From positions 1,464,009 to 1,528,008 of the forward strand of contig NZ_QJSR01000001.1 of the NCBI RefSeq assembly GCF_003217095.1: a stretch of DNA of 64,000 bases, given 5' to 3'. Source of the DNA: Rhizobium sp. PP-CC-3A-592 (GTDB lineage: Bacteria > Pseudomonadota > Alphaproteobacteria > Rhizobiales > Rhizobiaceae). This document shows positions 47,409 to 57,020 of this stretch, piece by piece (position 1 is the first letter of the stretch; each line of letters starts with the position of its first letter). The notes under the pieces are model-generated. The model searched no databases, had not been told where the DNA came from, and saw only the letters and a program-made list of their open reading frames with translations. A program made the position numbers and the translations under genes.

Positions 47409-48434
47409 ATGTCCGCGTCTGCAGAAACGGTTCCCGGTCTCGCCTTCCCCATCCTGGTCGGCGATATCGGCGGCACCAATGCCCGTTTCGCGCTGCTGAA
47501 CGACGAGACCTCGAAGCCGGTGGTGTTTCCCGTGGTGCCGACCGGGGGGTATCCGAGCATTCAGGCCGCGCTCGAAACCAGCATTCTCCCGCAAGCCGCC
47601 CTCCGCCCGCGCTCGGCCATCATCGCGGTCGCAGCCCCGGTCAAGGGCGACGAGATCCCGCTGACCAATGCCGGCTGGGTCATCACGCCGGCCGACATGA
47701 TCGCGACGCTCGGCCTGTCGGACGTCATCGTTCTCAACGATTTCGAGGCGCAGGCGCTGGCGGTGGCCGCCATTGCCAAGGCCGACTGCGCGCAGATCGG
47801 CACCGGCGAGCCGCTGGAAAGCGCCTCCTGCGCGGTTCTCGGGCCCGGCACGGGCCTCGGCGTGGCCGGTCTTCTGCACACGCACGCCACCTATTTCCCG
47901 GTACCCGGTGAAGGCGGCCATGTGGATATCGGCCCGCGCACGCCGCGCGATACCGCCATCTGGCCGCATCTGGAGACGATCGAGGGCCGGATTTCGGCCG
48001 AGCAGCTGCTCTGCGGCCGCGGCATCGTCAATATCTATCAGGCGATCTGCCGCACGGACGGCCTCACACCCGAACACACCGACCCGGCCGAGGTGACGTC
48101 GGCGGCCCTTGCCGGCACCGAGGCGGCCTGCATTGAGACGCTGTCGCTCTTTGCCGGCTATCTCGGCCGGGTGGCGGGCGACATGGCGCTGATCTTCATG
48201 GCGCGCGGCGGCGTCTATCTCGCCGGCGGCATTTCGCAGAAGATCCTGCCGGCGTTGCAGCGACCGGAATTCCGCGCCGCCTTCGAGGACAAGGCGCCGC
48301 ATTCGGCGCTGATGCGCTCGATCCCGACCTATGTGGTCACCCATCCCTTCGCAGCCCTTGCCGGCCTTGCCGCCCTGGCGCAGACCCCGGGCCGCTTCGG
48401 CGTGGCCACCGCCGGGCGCCACTGGAAGGCCTGA
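47409..48434 (+). CDS. glk: Glucokinase
   Basis: 341 residues of the bacterial Glk type. The phosphate-binding motif is [15 protein letters not shown] (from residue 17), followed by [13 protein letters not shown] with the catalytic Asp, [13 protein letters not shown] and [12 protein letters not shown]. The C-terminal adenosine-binding segment is [17 protein letters not shown]. It phosphorylates glucose to glucose-6-phosphate with ATP. The ATG follows AGGAGG. It is preceded by methylglyoxal synthase on the same strand, though not obviously in one operon. Confidence 0.96.
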   Translation: MSASAETVPGLAFPILVGDIGGTNARFALLNDETSKPVVFPVVPTGGYPSIQAALETSILPQAALRPRSAIIAVAAPVKGDEIPLTNAGWVITPADMIATLGLSDVIVLNDFEAQALAVAAIAKADCAQIGTGEPLESASCAVLGPGTGLGVAGLLHTHATYFPVPGEGGHVDIGPRTPRDTAIWPHLETIEGRISAEQLLCGRGIVNIYQAICRTDGLTPEHTDPAEVTSAALAGTEAACIETLSLFAGYLGRVAGDMALIFMARGGVYLAGGISQKILPALQRPEFRAAFEDKAPHSALMRSIPTYVVTHPFAALAGLAALAQTPGRFGVATAGRHWKA

Positions 48435-48534
48435 CCGGAACCGAAAAGGGCCGAGACTCGCCAAACGGCTCCGGAGGCACTATAGAGCGCGGCGCAAGCA
48501 TCCGATAAGGACCGCCCGGTCAGGGAAAGAGCTT

Positions 48535-50376
48535 TTGAAAGATCAGAAGAAGAAGCACACGCCAGTGGACGCCGAGACGATCACCAGCGTGCTCAAGCGG
48601 GTCGCGCGGGAGAACGGGCGGGCACATATCAAGGGCTACCTGTTCGCCATCGCCTGCCTCGCGCTGGTCGCAGCCTCCACGGCGTTCACGGCCTGGATCA
48701 TGGAAGCCGTCGTCAACGAGGCTTTCGCCAACAAGCGCGCCGACATGGTGCTCATCATCTGCGCCGCCATCTTCGTCGCCTTCGTCGTGCGCGGCTTCGC
48801 CACCTACGGGCAGGCGGTCGCTTTGTCGAAGATCGGCAACAATATCGTCGCCAGCTATCAGCGCCGGCTGTATTCGCATCTGATGGCACTCAGCGTCGGC
48901 TATTTCACCGATGCCCGCTCGGCCCGCATTTCCGCCAAGATCAGCCAGAACGTTTCGGGCATCCGCGACGTGCTCAACATGACGGTTACCTCGATCGCGC
49001 GCGATCTGCTGACGCTGATCGCGCTGATCGGCGTCATGCTCGGCAAGGACTGGGTGCTGACGATCATCGTCTTCCTCATCGCGCCGCCGCTGCTGATCGG
49101 CCTGCGCTACGTGTCGCGCCGGCTGCGCAACGCGACGCGCGAATCGGTCGAGATCAACAGCCACGTGCTCGGCGCCATGCAGGAGACGATCCAGGGGATC
49201 ACGATCGTCAAGGCCTTCACCATGGAGGAGCAGCTGAAGGGCAAGGTCGAGGCGATCATCCAGCGGGCGGAAAACCGCGCGAACCGCATCGCCCGCCTCT
49301 CCGAGCGCACCGCGCCGATGACCGAGACCTTTGCGGGCTTCGCCATCGCCAGCGTTCTCGGCTATGCCGCCTTCCGCTCGATCTACGACAACGTGCCGCC
49401 CGGCGCCTTCTTCTCCTTCGTCACCGCCCTGCTGATGGCCTACGATCCGGCCCGTCGCCTGGCGCGCCTGCAGGTGTCGCTGGAGCGCGCCGCGGTCAAT
49501 GCGCGGATGATCTACGAGGTGCTCGACACGGTGCCGCACCAGCGCGACCAGCCGGATGCGAAGGCGCTGGAAGTGTCCGCGGCGACGCTCACGTTCAACA
49601 ATGTCCATTTCGCCTATGGCAATGGCGAGGAGATCCTCAAGGGCGTCAGCTTCGTTGCCGAAGGCGGCAAAACCACGGCACTGGTCGGCCCGTCCGGTGC
49701 CGGCAAGTCGACGGTCATCAGCCTCATTCCGCGCTTCTACGATCCCTCCGTCGGCGAGATCCTGATCGACGGGCAGGACATCGCCCACATCACGAAGCTG
49801 TCGCTGCGCAACGGCCTCGCCTATGTCTCGCAGCAGCCCTACCTGTTCGAAGGCTCGATCGGCGACAACATCCGCTACGGCCGGCCGGAGGCGACCGATG
49901 AAGAGGTGTACGAGGCCGCCCGGCTCGCCTATGCGCACGACTTCATTCTCGCCCAGCCGCAGGGCTACGACACGCCGGTCGGCGAAAACGGCGTGACCCT
50001 CTCCGGCGGCCAGCGCCAGCGGCTCTCGATCGCGCGCGCGCTCGTCCGGCGCGCGCCCATCCTGCTGCTCGATGAGGCAACCTCCTCGCTCGACACCGAA
50101 TCGGAATCCGCCGTCCAGAAGGCGCTCGACTATGCTATGGACGGCCGGACCGTCGTGGTGATCGCGCACCGGCTCTCCACCATCGTCAATGCCGACAAGA
50201 TCATCGTCATGCGCGATGGTCTGGTGGTCGAGGAAGGCACGCATACGGAGCTTGCGGATCGCAAGGACGGGCTTTACGCTCGCCTTCACAATCTCCAGGG
50301 CAGCCAGCCGGCCGCCACCATCGAAGATCTGGTCGCCGGCGAAGATCTGGTCGACAGCACGGAAAAGACGCCATGA
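48535..50376 (+). CDS. ABC exporter with fused membrane and ATPase domains (MsbA-like), TTG start
   Basis: About 613 residues. The membrane domain has six helices (IKGYLFAIACLALVAASTAF onward); the ATPase domain has Walker A GPSGAGKST, Q-loop YVSQQPYLFEG, signature [15 protein letters not shown], Walker B ILLLDEATSSLD and the switch His (VVIAHRLSTI). No ATG precedes the first helix; TTG at 48535 follows GGGAAAGAG at good spacing and is the likely start. It resembles MsbA-type lipid flippases, but sequence alone cannot fix the substrate. Confidence 0.88.
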   Translation: MKDQKKKHTPVDAETITSVLKRVARENGRAHIKGYLFAIACLALVAASTAFTAWIMEAVVNEAFANKRADMVLIICAAIFVAFVVRGFATYGQAVALSKIGNNIVASYQRRLYSHLMALSVGYFTDARSARISAKISQNVSGIRDVLNMTVTSIARDLLTLIALIGVMLGKDWVLTIIVFLIAPPLLIGLRYVSRRLRNATRESVEINSHVLGAMQETIQGITIVKAFTMEEQLKGKVEAIIQRAENRANRIARLSERTAPMTETFAGFAIASVLGYAAFRSIYDNVPPGAFFSFVTALLMAYDPARRLARLQVSLERAAVNARMIYEVLDTVPHQRDQPDAKALEVSAATLTFNNVHFAYGNGEEILKGVSFVAEGGKTTALVGPSGAGKSTVISLIPRFYDPSVGEILIDGQDIAHITKLSLRNGLAYVSQQPYLFEGSIGDNIRYGRPEATDEEVYEAARLAYAHDFILAQPQGYDTPVGENGVTLSGGQRQRLSIARALVRRAPILLLDEATSSLDTESESAVQKALDYAMDGRTVVVIAHRLSTIVNADKIIVMRDGLVVEEGTHTELADRKDGLYARLHNLQGSQPAATIEDLVAGEDLVDSTEKTP

Positions 50377-50400
50377 GCCTCAAGACATGAGCCCCACCAT

Positions 50401-51222
50401 ATGAGCAATGCGGATATGAACCTCGTCGTCGTGGGCGCGGCGGGCCGCATGGGCCAGACGCTGATCCGCACGATCCACGCCATGCCGGGCGTCACCCTGT
50501 CGGCCGCCGTCGAACGTTCGGGCTCGGCCTTCATCGGGCGGGATGCCGGCGAAATCGCGGGCCTCGGCCCCACCGGTATCCTCGTCACGGACGATCCGCT
50601 GCGCGCCTTCGTCGAGGCTGAAGGCGTCCTCGATTTCACGGCACCGGCTGCCAGTGTCGAATTCTCCGGGCTCGCCGCTCAGGCCCGCATCGTCCACGTG
50701 ATCGGCACGACCGGGTGCTCACCCGCCGACGAAGCGCGCTTCGAAGCGGCGGCCCGCCATGCGCGCGTGGTCAAGTCCGGCAATATGAGCCTCGGCGTCA
50801 ATCTGCTCGGCGTCCTCGTGCAGCAGGCCGCCCGTGCCCTGCCCGCCGCCGGATGGGATCTCGAGATCCTCGAAATGCACCACAAGCACAAGGTGGACGC
50901 GCCGTCCGGCACGGCGCTGCTTCTGGGCAAAGCGGCCGCGCGTGGTCGCGGCATCGACCTGGAAAGCCAGTCCGTGCGCGTGCGCGACGGCCATACCGGG
51001 CCGCGGCCCGAGGGCACGATCGGCTTTGCGACCTTGCGCGGCGGCTCGGTCATCGGCGAACACGCCGTCATCCTCGCCGGTGAAGGCGAGACGGTGACGC
51101 TGTCCCATTCCGCGACCGACCGCTCGATCTTCGCACGCGGCGCCGTGACGGCAGCCCTGTGGGCGCGGTCGCAGAAGCCCGGTTTCTATTCCATGCTGGA
51201 CGTGCTGGGGCTGACGGCCTGA
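50401..51222 (+). CDS. dapB: 4-Hydroxy-tetrahydrodipicolinate reductase
   Basis: DapB catalyses the second committed step of lysine and diaminopimelate synthesis. 273 residues: the NAD(P)-binding [13 protein letters not shown] at residues 10-22, [23 protein letters not shown], the family signature [19 protein letters not shown] with the catalytic His and Lys, and a final GLTA. It starts 24 bases after the ABC exporter stop. Confidence 0.97.
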   Translation: MSNADMNLVVVGAAGRMGQTLIRTIHAMPGVTLSAAVERSGSAFIGRDAGEIAGLGPTGILVTDDPLRAFVEAEGVLDFTAPAASVEFSGLAAQARIVHVIGTTGCSPADEARFEAAARHARVVKSGNMSLGVNLLGVLVQQAARALPAAGWDLEILEMHHKHKVDAPSGTALLLGKAAARGRGIDLESQSVRVRDGHTGPRPEGTIGFATLRGGSVIGEHAVILAGEGETVTLSHSATDRSIFARGAVTAALWARSQKPGFYSMLDVLGLTA

Positions 51223-51286
51223 GCCTTTCGCCTTCCTTTCTCTCCCCCTTTGCCCGACTGAAACACACAATGAGGAATGAACGATC

Positions 51287-51922
51287 ATGAGCGGCACTCT
51301 TGTCCTGGTGCGTCACGGCCAGAGCGAATGGAACCTGAAGAACCTCTTCACCGGCTGGAAGGACCCCGACCTGACCCCGCTCGGGATCGAGGAAGCCGAG
51401 ACCGGCGGCAAGGCGCTTGCCGCCACCGGCCTCAAATACGACATCGCCTTCACCTCCGACCTGACGCGCGCGCAGAAGACGCTGAAGATCATTCTCGACG
51501 CCGTCGGCCAGCCCGCGCTTGAGACGATCCGCGACCAGGCGCTCAACGAGCGCGACTATGGCGACCTCTCGGGCCTCAACAAGGACGATGCGCGCGCCAA
51601 GTGGGGCGAGGAGCAGGTGCATATCTGGCGCCGCTCCTACGACGTGCCCCCTCCGGGCGGCGAAAGCCTGCGCGACACCGGCGCCCGCGTCTGGCCCTAC
51701 TACCTCACCGAGATCCTGCCGCGCGTGCTCAAGGGCCAGACGGTCCTCGTCGCTGCACACGGCAATTCGCTGCGCGCCCTGGTGATGGTGCTCGACCGCC
51801 TGACCAAGGAAGAGATCCTGAAGCTCAACCTCGCGACCGGCGTTCCCATGGTCTACACGCTCAACGCCGATTCGACCGTCGCGTCGAAAGAGGTTCTGGG
51901 CGACATGTCCGGCGCGCACTGA
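51287..51922 (+). CDS. gpmA: 2,3-Bisphosphoglycerate-dependent phosphoglycerate mutase
   Basis: The 211-residue protein interconverts 3- and 2-phosphoglycerate. The phosphorylated histidine is His10 in [12 protein letters not shown], the second His is in [12 protein letters not shown], and [18 protein letters not shown]-like residues bind substrate. Its length is that of the short alphaproteobacterial dPGM type. It follows dapB by 64 bases on the same strand. A palindromic element lies 25 bases after the stop codon. Confidence 0.96.
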   Translation: MSGTLVLVRHGQSEWNLKNLFTGWKDPDLTPLGIEEAETGGKALAATGLKYDIAFTSDLTRAQKTLKIILDAVGQPALETIRDQALNERDYGDLSGLNKDDARAKWGEEQVHIWRRSYDVPPPGGESLRDTGARVWPYYLTEILPRVLKGQTVLVAAHGNSLRALVMVLDRLTKEEILKLNLATGVPMVYTLNADSTVASKEVLGDMSGAH

Positions 51923-51947
51923 CGCCCGCCTCCCTCCCCTGACCGTC

Positions 51948-51971
51948 ATCCTCGGGCTTGTCCCCGAGGAT
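51948..51971. repeat. Palindromic CTTG-loop element, copy 3
   Basis: ATCCTCGGG-CTTGTC-CCCGAGGAT, preceded by CCGTC, lies between convergent gpmA and the ada-like gene, where it could also serve as a two-way terminator. It is close in sequence to the copy at 33503. Confidence 0.75.
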
Positions 51972-51998
51972 AACGAAAGCAGGAAGCCTCGCTGACGC

Positions 51999-52871
51999 CT
52001 ATACCTTCCCCGCCTCCCAGCCGAGCATGGCACGCTTGCGCGTCAGGCCCCAGTGGTAGCCGGTCAGCGCACCGCTCTTGCCGAGGGCGCGGTGGCAGGG
52101 GACGACGAAGGAGATGGGGTTGCGGCCGATGGCGGCGCCCACGGCGCGTGATGCCTTGGGCTGGCCGATGCGGCCGGCGATCGCCGAATAGGTCTCGGCC
52201 CGTCCCATGGGAATGTCGAGCAGAGCCTGCCAGACCCGCACCTGAAAATCCGAGCCGATCAGCACGACCCGCAGCGGCTGCTCGGCCTCCCAGCGCTCGG
52301 CCTCGAAAATGCGCGCGGCATAGGGCGTGGTGGCCACGATGTCCTCGACATAGGTCGCATTCGGCCAGCGCCCGGCCATGTCGCCAAAACTTTCCCGCTC
52401 CTGCCCCGCATCGTTGAAGGCGAGACCGGCAAGACCGCGCTCCGTCACCATGATCAGCGCCGTGCCGAAGGGCGACGGGTGGAAGCCGTAGCGGATGGTC
52501 AGTCCCCCGCCCCGCAGCTTCCATTCGCCGGGCGACATCGCCTCATGCGTCACGAACAGGTCGTGCAGGCGCCCCGGGCCGGACAGTCCGAGTTCAAAGC
52601 TCGCCTCCAGCAGCGGCAGACCTTCCCGGCCGAGCAGGCGCTTGGCGTGGTCGAGCGTCACGGCCTGCAGGAAGGCTTTCGGCGAGAGGCCCGCCCAGCG
52701 GGTGAAGGTCCGCTGGAGATGCGTCGGCGATTGTCCGAGCCGCGCGGCGATGTCTTCGAGACCCGGCTGATCGCGGTAATCGTCGGTCAGCAGCTCCACC
52801 ACGCGGCAGACGGTTTCGTAGTCGGTGCCCTCGGGGGTGATCTCCGTCGTCAGGCGCGGCATGATCGTCAT
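51999..52871 (-). CDS. Ada-like protein: AraC-type helix-turn-helix plus O6-methylguanine-DNA methyltransferase
   Basis: 290 residues. Residues about 20-115 form an AraC-type DNA-binding domain (DIAARLGQSPTHLQRTFTRWAGLSPKAFLQ). The C-terminal domain is a DNA alkyl transferase with the acceptor PCHR motif (Cys259) and GAAIGRNPISFVV. The N-terminal zinc/methylphosphotriester domain of E. coli Ada is missing, so it cannot sense damage by the classical Cys38 route. The ATG at 52871 follows GGAGAAG; a longer frame exists upstream. Confidence 0.9.
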   Translation of the reverse strand: MTIMPRLTTEITPEGTDYETVCRVVELLTDDYRDQPGLEDIAARLGQSPTHLQRTFTRWAGLSPKAFLQAVTLDHAKRLLGREGLPLLEASFELGLSGPGRLHDLFVTHEAMSPGEWKLRGGGLTIRYGFHPSPFGTALIMVTERGLAGLAFNDAGQERESFGDMAGRWPNATYVEDIVATTPYAARIFEAERWEAEQPLRVVLIGSDFQVRVWQALLDIPMGRAETYSAIAGRIGQPKASRAVGAAIGRNPISFVVPCHRALGKSGALTGYHWGLTRKRAMLGWEAGKV

Positions 52872-52983
52872 GGTCGTCTTCTCCTTCGCCCTCTCATCGG
52901 CCGCCCTCTGATCGGCGGCGCGCACGAAAGCGCTTGGCCGAGACCATCACATCCCGGCCGTCGCCGCCACCCGATTTCCGATC

Positions 52984-53484
52984 TCATCCCCGCCGCTTCA
53001 CCGTCGCCAGTGCGCCGGAAAAGGCGGTGGCGAAGGTTTCGCGGTCGTCGCGATTGAGAAAGGAACCGATATCGGTCGCGCGAAGCCGGTCGCGCACATG
53101 CATGGAGACGATGCCGATCTCGTCATGGCGGGCGACGTCGAAGCGGGTCCAGAACGGGTTGAACCGGTGCTCGGTCATGCGGCCGCTGGCGGCGAACTTG
53201 CGCACGGCGACATCGTCCCTGCTGATGCTGACCTCCTCGCGCATCCGGGCTGCGCGGTTGTTCAGCCAGAAAGCGCCGAACAGGCCGAGGAAATCCAGCC
53301 CGAAGAAGAACACGACGGGCCACGCACCGATGACGAGGAACACGACGACATGGACGAGGCTCATCAGCGCGGCGATGAGGAAGACGACGCGCAAGCCCTT
53401 GGCACCGAGCGAGCGATAGGGCGTCAGCTCGGCGGCGAAAACGGGCTTGTCAGCAGTGCGCATGTCGGCGTTGCCATCGTTCAT
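52984..53484 (-). CDS. DUF2244 membrane protein
   Basis: The 166-residue protein has two membrane helices near the N-terminus (LRVVFLIAALMSLVHVVVFLVIGAWPVVFFFGLDFLGLFGAFWL) and a C-terminal soluble part (REEVSISRDDVAVRKFAASG, FNPFWTRFDVARHDEIGIVSMHVRDRLRATDIGSFL). This is the DUF2244 pattern; function unknown. Frame is open upstream into the nth repeats in the opposite strand, but the ATG at 53484 is the plausible start. It is divergent from nth with only 22 bases between them, so the two promoters overlap the genes. Confidence 0.83.
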   Translation of the reverse strand: MNDGNADMRTADKPVFAAELTPYRSLGAKGLRVVFLIAALMSLVHVVVFLVIGAWPVVFFFGLDFLGLFGAFWLNNRAARMREEVSISRDDVAVRKFAASGRMTEHRFNPFWTRFDVARHDEIGIVSMHVRDRLRATDIGSFLNRDDRETFATAFSGALATVKRRG

Positions 53485-53506
53485 GGCACGCCAGTATAGA
53501 GAAGAC

Positions 53507-54313
53507 ATGAAAGAGCCGAAACCGAAATCCTTGAAGCCTGCGGCCCTCCAGCCAGCGGCAAAGCCGCGCATGTCCCAAGCGACGGCAAAGCCGCGCAGCC
53601 TCAAACCAGCAGCAAAGCCGCGCAAGCCGAAGAGCGCCTATTCCACCGAGGAGGTCGAGGAGATCTTCCGCCGCTTCTCCGTGCAGCGGCCGGAGCCGAA
53701 GGGCGAGCTGAACTACGTCAACCCGTTCACGCTGGTCGTCGCGGTGGCGCTGTCGGCGCAGGCGACGGATGTGGGGGTCAACAAGGCGACGAAGGCGCTC
53801 TTTGCCGTCGCGGATACGCCGGAAAAGATGCTGGCGCTCGGCGAGGATGCTGTGCGCGAGCATATCCGCACCATCGGGCTCTATCGCAACAAGGCGAAGA
53901 ACGTCATCGCGCTCAGCCGCATGCTGGTCGAGGATTTTGACGGGGAGGTTCCGCGCGACCGGGACGAACTGGTCAAGCTGCCCGGCGTCGGGCGCAAGAC
54001 CGCCAATGTCGTGCTCTCCATGGCTTTCGGTCAGGCGACGATCGCGGTGGATACGCATATCTTCCGCATCGCCAACCGCATCGGCCTTGCGCCGGGCAAG
54101 ACGCCGGATCAGGTGGAGGATCACCTCGTCCGGGTCATCCCCAACCATTACCTCTACCACGCGCATCACTGGCTGATCCTGCACGGGCGCTATACCTGCA
54201 AGGCGCGCCGTCCCGAATGCGAGCACTGTATCATCGCGGATCTCTGCAAGGCGGCGGAGAAGACCAACACCATCCCGGCGCCGCTGGTCGCGCTGCCGCC
54301 GCAGGTGTTCTGA
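53507..54313 (+). CDS. nth: Endonuclease III with a repetitive N-terminal extension
   Basis: A base-excision repair glycosylase/lyase for oxidised pyrimidines. The core shows the helix-hairpin-helix LVKLPGVGRKTANVVLSMAF with catalytic Lys, the catalytic Asp in AVDTHIFRIANRI, and the 4Fe-4S cluster CKARRPECEHCIIADLC. At 268 residues it is about 50 longer than E. coli Nth because of an N-terminal extension with three 9-residue units (PAAKPRMSQ, ATAKPRSLK, PAAKPRKPK) encoded by a 27-base tandem repeat at 53558-53624. The tail is basic and disordered, possibly DNA-binding. Confidence 0.95.
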   Translation: MKEPKPKSLKPAALQPAAKPRMSQATAKPRSLKPAAKPRKPKSAYSTEEVEEIFRRFSVQRPEPKGELNYVNPFTLVVAVALSAQATDVGVNKATKALFAVADTPEKMLALGEDAVREHIRTIGLYRNKAKNVIALSRMLVEDFDGEVPRDRDELVKLPGVGRKTANVVLSMAFGQATIAVDTHIFRIANRIGLAPGKTPDQVEDHLVRVIPNHYLYHAHHWLILHGRYTCKARRPECEHCIIADLCKAAEKTNTIPAPLVALPPQVF

Positions 54314-54353
54314 CGCTCCAGAGCAGTTCTATTGTTTTGCCGCATTCTCCGAC

Positions 54354-54375
54354 GCCGAAGCGATACCGCTTCGGC
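54354..54375. terminator. Hairpin between convergent nth and MFS genes
   Basis: GCCGAAGCG-ATAC-CGCTTCGGC, a perfect 9-bp stem in a 77-base gap, may end transcription from both sides. There is no long T-run. Similar GCCGAAGCG..CGCTTCGGC stems are common in rhizobial gaps. Confidence 0.5.
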
Positions 54376-54390
54376 TGGAAATGCTTTCGG

Positions 54391-55602
54391 TCAGCGCCGC
54401 TCGGTGAGGCTGTAGAGCAGGGCTGCGGCCGGCAGGGCGAAGCCGAGGAGCGAGGCGCCCCACCAGCCGTAATGCCCGTAGAGCCAGGCACCGGCGGCCG
54501 ACCCCATCGCCCCGCACAGGAAGAACGTCGCCATGAAGAGACCGTTCAGCCGGCTGCGATGCGCATCGCCGAGCACGTAGATCGCCCGCTGACCGAGAAC
54601 GAGGGTCGTGGACACCGCGAAATCGAGGCCGATGGCGGCAAGAGTCAGCACGGCGAGCGCGGCCGTCGAGCCTTGCGGGGCGAGATGCGTGACGAGAAAG
54701 GCGCCGGCACCCGCGACCAGCGCGATGCGGGTCGCCGCAAAGCTCAAGCCCCTGTCGGCAAGCCGCCCGGCAATGGGGGCTGCCAGCGCGCCGGCCGCAC
54801 CCGCCAGCGCGAACAAGGCGATGCCGACCTGCGACAGGCCGAAGGCGGGGCTTGCCAGCAGCAGCGGCGTCACCGTCCAGAAGACGCTGAAGGCTGCGAA
54901 CATGCAGCCCTGATAGGCCGCACGACGGCGCAGCACGGGTTGCGTCGCAAACAGCCGCGGCAGCGAGCCGATCAGCGCGCCGTAGCCAAGGCGGGACGCC
55001 GGCATGCGGCGCGGCAGGACGCGGGCGAGATAGACCGCAAGGCCGGTCATGGCAAGCGCCGAGAGCACGAAGACCATGTGCCACGGCAGAAAGGCCGCGA
55101 TGAAGCTCGAGACCGGGCGGGCCAGCATGATGCCGACCATCAGGCCGCTCATGACGTTGCCGACCGCGCGCCCTCGCTCCGCCGCCGGCACCATCTGCGC
55201 CGCATAGGGAACGATGATCTGCACGGCCACGCAGCAGAGCCCGATGGCGAAGGCCGCCGCCAGAAAGGCCGCCGCCTGCGTCAACAGGCCGGCCAACAGC
55301 ACGGCCAGAATGGACAGGCCGAGCATCACCAGGATCAGCTTGCGGTTCTCGAAGAGATCGCCCAGCGGCACGATCAGCAGCAGCCCGAGGCCGTAGCCGA
55401 GCTGCGTCAGCATGACGATCAGCCCTGCCGCGTCCGGCGACAGGCCGAGCGAGGCACCGATCGGCCCGACGAGCGGCTGGGCGTAATAGAGGTTCGCGAC
55501 GATGAGGCCGCAGGCCGCCGCGAGAACGAGGTTCAGGCGTGCCGAAAGTCCGGTCGCCGCTGGTTCTCCCGTCACGTCGGGCTCCGATATCGTGGCCGTC
55601 AT
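54391..55602 (-). CDS. Major facilitator superfamily transporter
   Basis: 403 residues, twelve predicted membrane helices, beginning MTATISEPDVTGEPAATGLSARLNLVLAAACGLIVANLYYAQPLVGPIGASLGLS. The motif A region between helices 2 and 3 is LGYGLGLLLIVPLGDLFENRKLI, and the drug/sugar-efflux type GLMVGIMLARPVSSF (motif C-like) is seen in helix 5. It resembles YnfM/EmrB-small efflux proteins; substrate unknown. GGAGAG precedes the ATG at 55602. The next 277 bases to the adenosine kinase gene hold no gene I can support. Confidence 0.87.
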   Translation of the reverse strand: MTATISEPDVTGEPAATGLSARLNLVLAAACGLIVANLYYAQPLVGPIGASLGLSPDAAGLIVMLTQLGYGLGLLLIVPLGDLFENRKLILVMLGLSILAVLLAGLLTQAAAFLAAAFAIGLCCVAVQIIVPYAAQMVPAAERGRAVGNVMSGLMVGIMLARPVSSFIAAFLPWHMVFVLSALAMTGLAVYLARVLPRRMPASRLGYGALIGSLPRLFATQPVLRRRAAYQGCMFAAFSVFWTVTPLLLASPAFGLSQVGIALFALAGAAGALAAPIAGRLADRGLSFAATRIALVAGAGAFLVTHLAPQGSTAALAVLTLAAIGLDFAVSTTLVLGQRAIYVLGDAHRSRLNGLFMATFFLCGAMGSAAGAWLYGHYGWWGASLLGFALPAAALLYSLTERR

Positions 55603-55879
55603 GAACGCTCTCCGTTTCCCCCAGGCCCCATTCCCAAGCTCCATTCCCAAGCCGCATTTTAAAAAAGCCCTTCTCCCGAGAGCCTGCTCCCGCGACCGAA
55701 AGGCGGCATCCCGCGGGAGACAAGCGATCGATATGCCATGCTTACCCTGCCGTCCGCAACGCGGCATTTGCACGCGGAAAGCACCGCGCATGCGACAGCG
55801 AAGGCCGATAAGATCTTCCAAAGCGCGAGAATTCGCGTAAGACCGAACCCCGGCCACAGAGTTTTTCCAGGCGGGGTTC

Positions 55880-56872
55880 ATGACCACATTCGACGTCCTG
55901 ACGATCGGCAATGCCATCGTCGATATTATCGCACGCTGCGAAGAGCGGTTTCTGACCGACAACGGCATCATCAAGAGCGCGATGAACCTCATCGACGCCG
56001 AGCGCGCCGAGCTTCTCTATTCGCGCATGGGCCCGGCGCTCGAAGCCTCCGGCGGCAGCGCCGGCAATACGGCGGCCGGCATTGCGAGCCTTGGCGGCAA
56101 GGCTGCCTATTTCGGCAAGATCGCCAACGACCAGCTGGGCGAGATCTTCACCCACGACATTCAGGCGCAGGGCGTGCATTTCCGCACGGAGCCGCTCGAC
56201 ACGTTTCCGCCGACGGCACGCTCGATGATCTTCGTGACCGAGGATGGCGAGCGCTCCATGAACACCTATCTCGGCGCCTGCGTCGAGCTCGGCCCGGAAG
56301 ACGTCGAACCGGATGTTGTCGCCAATGCGGCCGTCACCTATTTCGAGGGCTATCTCTGGGATCCGCCGCGCGCCAAGGAAGCCATCCGCGATGCGGCGCG
56401 TATCGCGCATGCGAACGGCCGGGAGGTCTCCATGACCCTGTCCGACAGTTTTTGCGTCAACCGCTACCGGGCCGAATTTCTGGAGCTGATGACGAGCGGC
56501 ACGGTGGATATCGTGTTCGCCAACCAGGCCGAGGCGCTGGCGCTCTACGAGACGGAGGATTTCTCCGACGCGCTGAGCCGGCTCTCGCGGGACTGCCGCC
56601 TGGCGGCGGTGACGATGAGCGAGGAAGGCTCGATCATCGTGCGGGGCGAGGAGCGGATCAAGATCGAGGCGACCAAGGTGTCGCGCGTCGTGGATACGAC
56701 GGGTGCCGGCGATCTTTATGCCGCAGGCTTCCTGTTCGGCTACACCGCGGGCAAGCCGCTCGACATCTGCGGCAAGCTCGGCAGCCTTGCCGCCGGCATC
56801 GTGATCGAGCAGATCGGCCCCCGCCCGATGCTGTCGCTGAAGGACGCGGCCGCCAAAGCGGGCCTGCTGTAG
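55880..56872 (+). CDS. PfkB-family kinase, probably adenosine kinase
   Basis: 330 residues of the ribokinase fold. The N-terminal FDVLTIGNAIVDIIARC and GGSAGNTAAGIASLGGKAAYFGKI are substrate-binding signatures of the adenosine kinase-like group in rhizobia, and DTTGAGDLYAAGFLFG carries the catalytic Asp (around residue 278). It would phosphorylate adenosine or a related nucleoside or sugar. A RIME-like palindromic element begins 24 bases after the stop. Confidence 0.9.
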   Translation: MTTFDVLTIGNAIVDIIARCEERFLTDNGIIKSAMNLIDAERAELLYSRMGPALEASGGSAGNTAAGIASLGGKAAYFGKIANDQLGEIFTHDIQAQGVHFRTEPLDTFPPTARSMIFVTEDGERSMNTYLGACVELGPEDVEPDVVANAAVTYFEGYLWDPPRAKEAIRDAARIAHANGREVSMTLSDSFCVNRYRAEFLELMTSGTVDIVFANQAEALALYETEDFSDALSRLSRDCRLAAVTMSEEGSIIVRGEERIKIEATKVSRVVDTTGAGDLYAAGFLFGYTAGKPLDICGKLGSLAAGIVIEQIGPRPMLSLKDAAAKAGLL

Positions 56873-56896
56873 CGGTTGAGAACGCTCCGGCGGGTT

Positions 56897-57020
56897 ATAC
56901 GGCTTCCGGTTGATCAGCCGGAAACCGTATTCCGTCCAGTGAAAATCTGGCCTTCCGGCCAGAGATTTTCGATGGTTCTTGTTTCCGGTTCGCGGAACGC
57001 GATCAGCCGGAAACCGTATT
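56897..57020. repeat. RIME-like mosaic palindromic element
   Basis: Three inverted repeats in about 124 bases: ATACGG.TTCCGG with CCGGAAACCGTAT (56897-56930), GAAAATCTGGCC with GGCC..AGATTTTC (56941-56970), and GTTTCCGG with CCGGAAAC (56981-57014), the ATACGG-type end recurring at both sides. Size and structure match the Rhizobium-specific intergenic mosaic element (RIME1, about 108 bases, two large palindromes). Its last bases form the TAA stop codon of the SH3-domain gene. Confidence 0.75.
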
